From contig NC_052489.1 in NCBI RefSeq assembly GCF_009730915.1, positions 30,373,916 through 30,437,915 of the forward strand: a stretch of DNA of 64,000 nt, in the 5' to 3' direction. Origin of the DNA: Dioscorea cayenensis subsp. rotundata. Lineage: Eukaryota > Streptophyta > Magnoliopsida > Dioscoreales > Dioscoreaceae. A program made the position numbers and the translations under genes. The notes under the pieces were generated by a model. That model made no database searches. It saw nothing but the letters and a program-made list of their open reading frames with translations, and was not told the DNA's origin. This document shows, in pieces, positions 59,500 to 64,000 of this stretch. How positions within the stretch are numbered: position 1 is the stretch's first letter; every line of letters starts with the position of its first letter.

Positions 59500-62400
59500 C
59501 TTTGTCATGGGACGCATGCCTCCCTCCTTAAGTATCGCGGGTAACATACCGTAATCCGAGGTAAGGAACGTGCATGCTGCGGTGGCCGTAACTTCTCACC
59601 CCGATGATTGCTCGATAAACCGCATGAGCGTAGGCAGTGCGATCGGCGCTTCCTTGTTTTTAGCGTGGGGTTTTCATGTAGCGATCTGGCGCGGGTACTT
59701 TGCGTCGCCGACTCGCCCTAACTCCATATCGACACAAAGGTCGAATAGATTCACTGTCGAGATATGCAAGTCGAGATTAGAATACCGATTTAAATACCAA
59801 ACAGATATTAATCGGACATAATTAAAGAACTTACCATGTCCAACGCGTCCTTATCGTATCCCGGACATGAAGAATAATGCTCGTATTCTTGTTTATCATT
59901 GTCCGGAGACGGCGACATGGAAGTGGCCATTCATGATTATCGGGAGGATGACAATTTGAACTTCATGCGAGTTGCTGCAGCATCCCCGATCATAGCCATA
60001 ATTGTGTCATGTGCGTCGTCTTGCTTTGACATAAACAGCGCAAGCGGTCTAGTGATGGAGGCACGCTTCTTGTAAGGATATGGCTCTTTGCTCAGCAACT
60101 TTTGTATTATGCATACGAGCGTCCCATCACATCATCGATGACCATCTCCTTCCCCTCAAGCGGCGTGTATAATCTGTCGGCGTGTGGTCTTGACAGTCAT
60201 TCTTCCACACGGCAGTCTTTCGAGGTTAAAGCGATATGATATATATAAGACCATATTGTAAATATTTAAATGATATTATCAATTGTTACATGATATTATA
60301 TATAATTAAAGCGATAAGTAGAAAACTTAAATGATAACATAAAGGTATTAAACACTATTAGGAAATAGTTAAACACTATAAGAAACCCTTTAAACAATAA
60401 CATAAAAAGCGTTACACTTACCCGTCCATAGAAGCGGTTGAGGAAGATCCTCATCAACTCCTCGCTCGTATTTGTTAAAGACGACTCGAGCCAACCCATT
60501 TCTTCTTCTTGAATAAAAAGCTTTCCGAGCCGTATGGTCCAATTTTTGATTGGCCTTGATCATCTCTCTCGTTGCTCGGTCGGGGTCTTCATCGACATCT
60601 TCCTTCGATGCGGGGGACGATGGCGACGAGCATCAACTGCCGAACACATCCTTACATGGTTGTTCTTGTTGTGGGATTGTGTCCGGCTTGGGCATGCTGA
60701 TCGACGGCCACGGCCACGGCCACGGACGGATTCGACGATCTTCTCAACCGTGGCCATGACAACGAGCATCATTGGGAGACACACCCTTAACTTGTTCTTG
60801 ATCTTGAGGATTGTGTCCATCTTTGATGCCGCAATCTCGGCGACCGGTTCCACCGGGTCAGCGATTTCATCGAGAAGAGAGTCAGCGACCTTCTCAACCG
60901 CGGCAGCAGCCACATCATCTACGATGTCCTCCACCGTCATGCCCATGTCATCAGCGGCGACAGACTTCGATGATGACGATCGACCGCCCGATGGTGTTGC
61001 TATTGTTTCATCGTCGGTACGGCGGTGGAGACGAGAGCGATATTGTTCTCCTCTTTTTCGCAAGTCTCTTCGAATGTGGCCGCCTTGGAATGACCTTCCC
61101 GATGATGTCGTCGTCGTCAAATTCCGACGCCTCGTTCGTCCAGGGTGCTTCGGTTCTTTCGAGGGATGGCGCGACCCGGTTGTGAAACGTCCCTTCCAGC
61201 GCCTCCACACGGCGACAAGCCGAGGAAACTCGATCGTCAATATCGCGCATGACTGCATAAGAGTTGCGGTGACATCTTCGCCCTAATGTCACGGTGGAGC
61301 TTGCCACGGTCGGAGGGCTGCCATGGTCGGGGGACTCGTCGTTGTCGTGGTAGGGGGGTTGTTGCAATCTGCGGGGTGGGGAGGGCTTCTCCGGTCGAGG
61401 AATCGTCGTGGCGTGGTGGGGGTGGAAGTAGGAGAAACGGCGTCCGGTCAGCGCACGATAGAGGCGCCTCTCATCCTCGCCTCGAGCGAGTGGTTCGGGA
61501 GCAATGGCATCCATCCGTCGGTTGGCCCCAACAAATATTTCTTCTTGACGTTCGCGAACCATTTCGAAACTAACATATGTAAACCAAACAATTTCAGTGA
61601 GATCATTCATTTTAAACTATAAAAACTATATTTAAAGCAGTGTTTATATATTTAAACGTTATAGAATATAATTAAAGCGGAGAACAAAAATATTTAAACG
61701 GTATGAATAATAGTTAAACGGTAAATACTAAAAGTTAAAGCGCTAAATAAAATGTTTAAACATTAAAGACTTATGTTAAACATTGTCCATGATTTATTAC
61801 CTCTTTTCCATCGAGCGATGACAAGCTCGTTTCTACCGTCAGCTTGCTTCGGTAAGTACTTTCACCGTAGCACGAGCATCCTTGGGATCTTGCAGAAAGC
61901 GGACTTTCTTCCCCGTTCCGGTCACTCGTAAAAAACCAGGGGACGTTAAGCGCGACCGAGCAACCCTTAATGTACCTCGTGTTGGTCTTCTTCCCGCAGC
62001 ATCTATCTTGCACTCGGGCGACGCTTGTGGAATATCCTCCATAAGCCACTTATGCGTCGCTGCGCCCATGCGTGTCGCCCCATGGTCGGTAGATCATCGA
62101 CGTAATCAACGATGCGGTTCGGAACCGAGCATGATGTATTTGGGAAGAGGACTGTCCCCATGAGGTACACCATCAGGAGTTTGACAAAATTATCTTCTTC
62201 TCCCCTCTGTCGAACAAGTTGCACCGAGTGCTCTTGATGGAGTCTCGTGTCTCTCGTGAGGTCTTTGATAGATACCGCCCTTGACGCGACTTGGTTTTCT
62301 TCTTCGAAAGACCATCTGCGTCGCCATCGCAACGCTGAGACCAAGAACGAGGGCCACATCTTGAGGTCCGAAACTCGGCGAGGCTTTCCCCGATCCCGAA

Positions 62401-62564
62401 TTTATTGGTGCGACCATCGTACTCTTTGCAAAAAGAGAATCAAGAAGGGCCCTCTCTTGGTATATGGCTTCCAGCTCGAGTGAGCAGCGCAAAGCGGTGT
62501 CCGTCGAATAATCTCCCGAGTGTCGAGGGGTCATGTTATTTTTCAATTCGACTAAAGTCTCCAC
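59500..62564 (-). pseudogene. MULE-borne plant-mobile-domain/Ulp1 cysteine protease gene, broken
   Basis: The minus-strand N-terminal part reads FGPQDVALVLGLSV, then VKLLMVYLMGTVLFPNTSCS, IVDYVDDLP and TRYIKGCSVALNV, the layout of plant mobile domain/DUF1985-type proteins that accompany Ulp1 domains. A low-complexity, charged middle follows (about 60560-61610). The C-terminal part has CIIQKLLSKEPYPYKKRASI, MNGHFHVAV (expected catalytic His) and LFDLCVDMELG, then QGSADRTAYAH, where the catalytic Cys (DC) of Ulp1 is replaced by Arg, and VPYLGLRYVTRD. Stops and frame changes separate the pieces. Ulp1 proteases remove SUMO; here the copy is dead. Homopolymer errors cannot explain the Cys change. 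Confidence 0.75.
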
Positions 62565-62664
62565 TACCCGGTGTCAAATAGCATCGCCCATTAACTAGGT
62601 TGACCGCCGTAATCACAAAGCTGCGACAATAACAACACATTCAACATGCGATATTGACAAAAGT

Positions 62665-62853
62665 TTAAGCGGAAATATAAGGTTTTAAGCGGTAAACTCT
62701 CGGTTATTAAAGCAGAGATATAAAATGTTAAGCAGAGACCCATTTTTGTTAAAGCAGAGGCGAGAATACTTAAAGCAGAGACAACAAATGTTAAGCGTAA
62801 CATCTCATTTCTTAAACGTCAGACCTCATTTGTAAAAGCTGCAACCATATCAA
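62665..62853 (-). repeat. 21-bp periodic TTAA(A)GC array (nine units, best-preserved tract)
   Basis: TTAAGC, TTAAAGC, TTAAACG or a variant (TAAAAGC in the last unit) starts at 62665, 62685, 62707, 62728, 62749, 62770, 62791, 62812 and 62833. Most steps are exactly 21 and the mean is 21.0. Several units read TTAAAGCAGAGRC followed by a variable half. Similar tracts in the Ulp1 half are at 59040-59330, 60220-60420 and 61610-61800. All lie in parts without protein signal, so probably introns and UTRs of the element's genes. Confidence 0.85.
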
Positions 62854-63565
62854 AAGCGAAGCGGAAATGTACATTATAAATATTACACAAATCATAACAA
62901 TCGAAAAAAACTAATTTCGATAGTGTATACATACGAAAATGCAAAACAAAACAAAACCCCTAACCGAGAAATCTCCTGCAGACTAACAAAAACCCCAGTA
63001 GAAATCCCCCTGAGACTTCAATATCTTCCCAACAAAAAGCAGGAGCACAAAACAAAACCGAAAAATCTTTCTTTGTAACGGAGCAGTTAACATAAAACCA
63101 TACTCAATACCTTAGATTTCAAACTGATGAAATGCCAACTAGTTACGCGGGGGACTTCTCCTTCGAGATACCGGTGGAAAGGGAAAAAGGCGATGAAATG
63201 CCGATTACGGAGGCTTCGCGAGTAGAGACAACTCGGAGACGACCCGGAAATGGAAAAGGCGAAGGCGTGAGTTGAGAAAAAGCAATTAAAGCGGCTCCAA
63301 TAAATTCGTCTCTCGGGGTTACCCCTACGGAAAACCGCCCACTTCCTCTCAAATCGCCGAGATGGGCTGCGAGCCCACGACTCCCCATGCAAGGGCATTT
63401 TCGTCCAAAAAAATTTGAAACTCACTCCGTTCACATCCGATTCTGAGGGGTTTGGGGGTTTGAAAAACATAGACTTTTAAAAAGGAGGGGGTTTTTGGGG
63501 ATTGCAAAACTAACGGGGTGTTTTTGGCAATTTTACAAACTTAAAGGGTTTTTTTGGCAATTTCC

Positions 63566-63769
63566 ACTAAAATTTAACAATAAAGTCAAACTTCACTTAA
63601 TTTATTAATTTGTTTTATAGTACAAAAATCTAGAAATTCCGTGCAATCCCTTACCAACCACTGCGACCTTTTCCCCCCATTATTTCCTTAATAGATAAAA
63701 GTAATTTAAATTGAACAAAACCACGTGATTTTTTTGGTTGAATCGAGGCTAATGGTTTTTTTTTTTTAA
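63566..63769. other. AT-rich flank of the MULE
   Basis: No feature was recognised. Confidence 0.4.
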
Positions 63770-64000
63770 TTTATAAAAATGAATAAATCACTGATTTATT
63801 GAGAAGGGAGAAAACCGTATAAAGTAAAAAATTCTCTCACAAGAAGTGAGGGAGAATAAAATACAGTAAAAATAACAGTGAAACTAAAGGAGATAAAAGT
63901 CTAATTAGAAGAAAGACACCGTCTGGCATCTCAGGCTTGGCTAGAAGAGCAGGAGAGACAACTATTCCTGTGTTGCGTCGTGATCAGGATCGCCAGTAAG
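63770..64000 (-). mobile_element. LINE 3' tail, runs off the window
   Basis: TTATAAAAATGAATAAATCA followed by CTGATTTATTGAGAAGG resembles the reverse complement of the 3' end of the LINE at 13.9 kb, as does 22860-22960. Composition becomes more balanced toward 64000, as expected of LINE 3' UTR/coding sequence. No coding motif is reached. Confidence 0.4.

Larger units (their letters stand above)
54173..63565 (+). mobile_element. Nearly complete Mutator-like element (MULE) with transposase and Ulp1-type gene, ~9.4 kb
   Basis: The left end GGGAAAATTACTGTTCACCC is identical to the inner end of the left-hand MULE, fixing the boundary. The right end, read inward from 63565, begins GGAAATTGCCAAAAAAACCC and shares a CAAAAACCCC-TCC-type stretch about 70 bases further in, so the inverted ends are degenerate. 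Inside are a plus-strand transposase gene (from 56484) and a minus-strand plant-mobile-domain/Ulp1-protease gene (to about 59500), which converge. MULEs that carry Ulp1-like genes are known in plants (Kaonashi/KI type). All genes are broken. A (TA)n run flanks the left end, and no matching target duplication is evident on the right, so the right boundary is approximate. Confidence 0.85.

Noticed and set aside
60534..61286. Plus-strand 250-codon frame in the right MULE
   Set aside because: It lies opposite the charged low-complexity part of the Ulp1-type gene; no recognisable domain, arginine/serine-rich content typical of a shadow frame.
62665..62853. The regularly spaced repeats considered as a CRISPR array
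   Set aside because: The genome is a plant's, the period is only 21 bases, the repeated core is 6-7 bases and imperfect, and there are no cas genes.
54164..63575. A target-site duplication flanking the right MULE
   Set aside because: The left flank is a TA run and the right flank (ACTAAAATT) does not match, so no duplication can be claimed.

Overview
This is nuclear DNA of a flowering plant. It is AT-rich, with large spliced genes (GT-AG introns of 0.1 to 2.7 kb), plant-only gene families (oleosin, VAD1-type GRAM/VASt, LRK10L-type receptor kinase, F-box/FBD, SHAQKYF MYB) and plant transposons. The gene style fits a monocot, possibly a yam-like one, but the species is a guess. There are no prokaryotic features. 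A run of exactly 1000 N (7694-8693) is an assembly gap.

Layout: (1) 1-3265 is the inverted, window-truncated end of a large Mutator-like element (MULE). (2) 3266-9770 holds AT-rich DNA, an orphan exon, a solo LTR with a 5-bp target duplication, the gap, and the extracellular exon of an LRK10L-type receptor kinase. (3) 9771-18120 is repeat-rich, with a higher-order array of ~185-bp units, a 5'-truncated LINE and a decayed LRK10L kinase. (4) An oleosin gene (19684-21112, minus) lies head-to-head with an 18-exon VAD1-like gene (22471-33553, plus) that has a copia remnant in intron 12. (5) An F-box/FBD gene (35736-39.8 kb, minus) lies head-to-head with a SHAQKYF MYB gene (43818-45526, plus), with MITE-like repeats between them. 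(6) An RNF25-type RWD/RING E3 ligase (48388-53864, minus) has two adjacent hAT-type elements in intron 2, both with perfect 8-bp target duplications. (7) 54173-63565 is a nearly complete ~9.4-kb MULE of the same family as the left one. It has a broken transposase (plus) converging on a broken plant-mobile-domain/Ulp1-protease gene (minus). (8) The last 230 bases look like a minus-strand LINE tail.

The host genes have unrelated roles: seed lipid storage, membrane-contact/sterol and cell-death signalling, ubiquitination and transcription. No pathway cluster is visible. Three points stand out. First, a strand-asymmetric ~21-bp periodic TTAA(A)GC/TTAAACG array fills the non-coding parts of the MULE, and its orientation switches where the two MULE genes converge. 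Second, two inverted copies of one MULE family bracket 50.9 kb of host DNA. Third, nearly every otherwise well-preserved host gene carries one-base frame breaks, mostly at short homopolymers. That looks more like assembly indel error than gene death and affects any annotation of this window.
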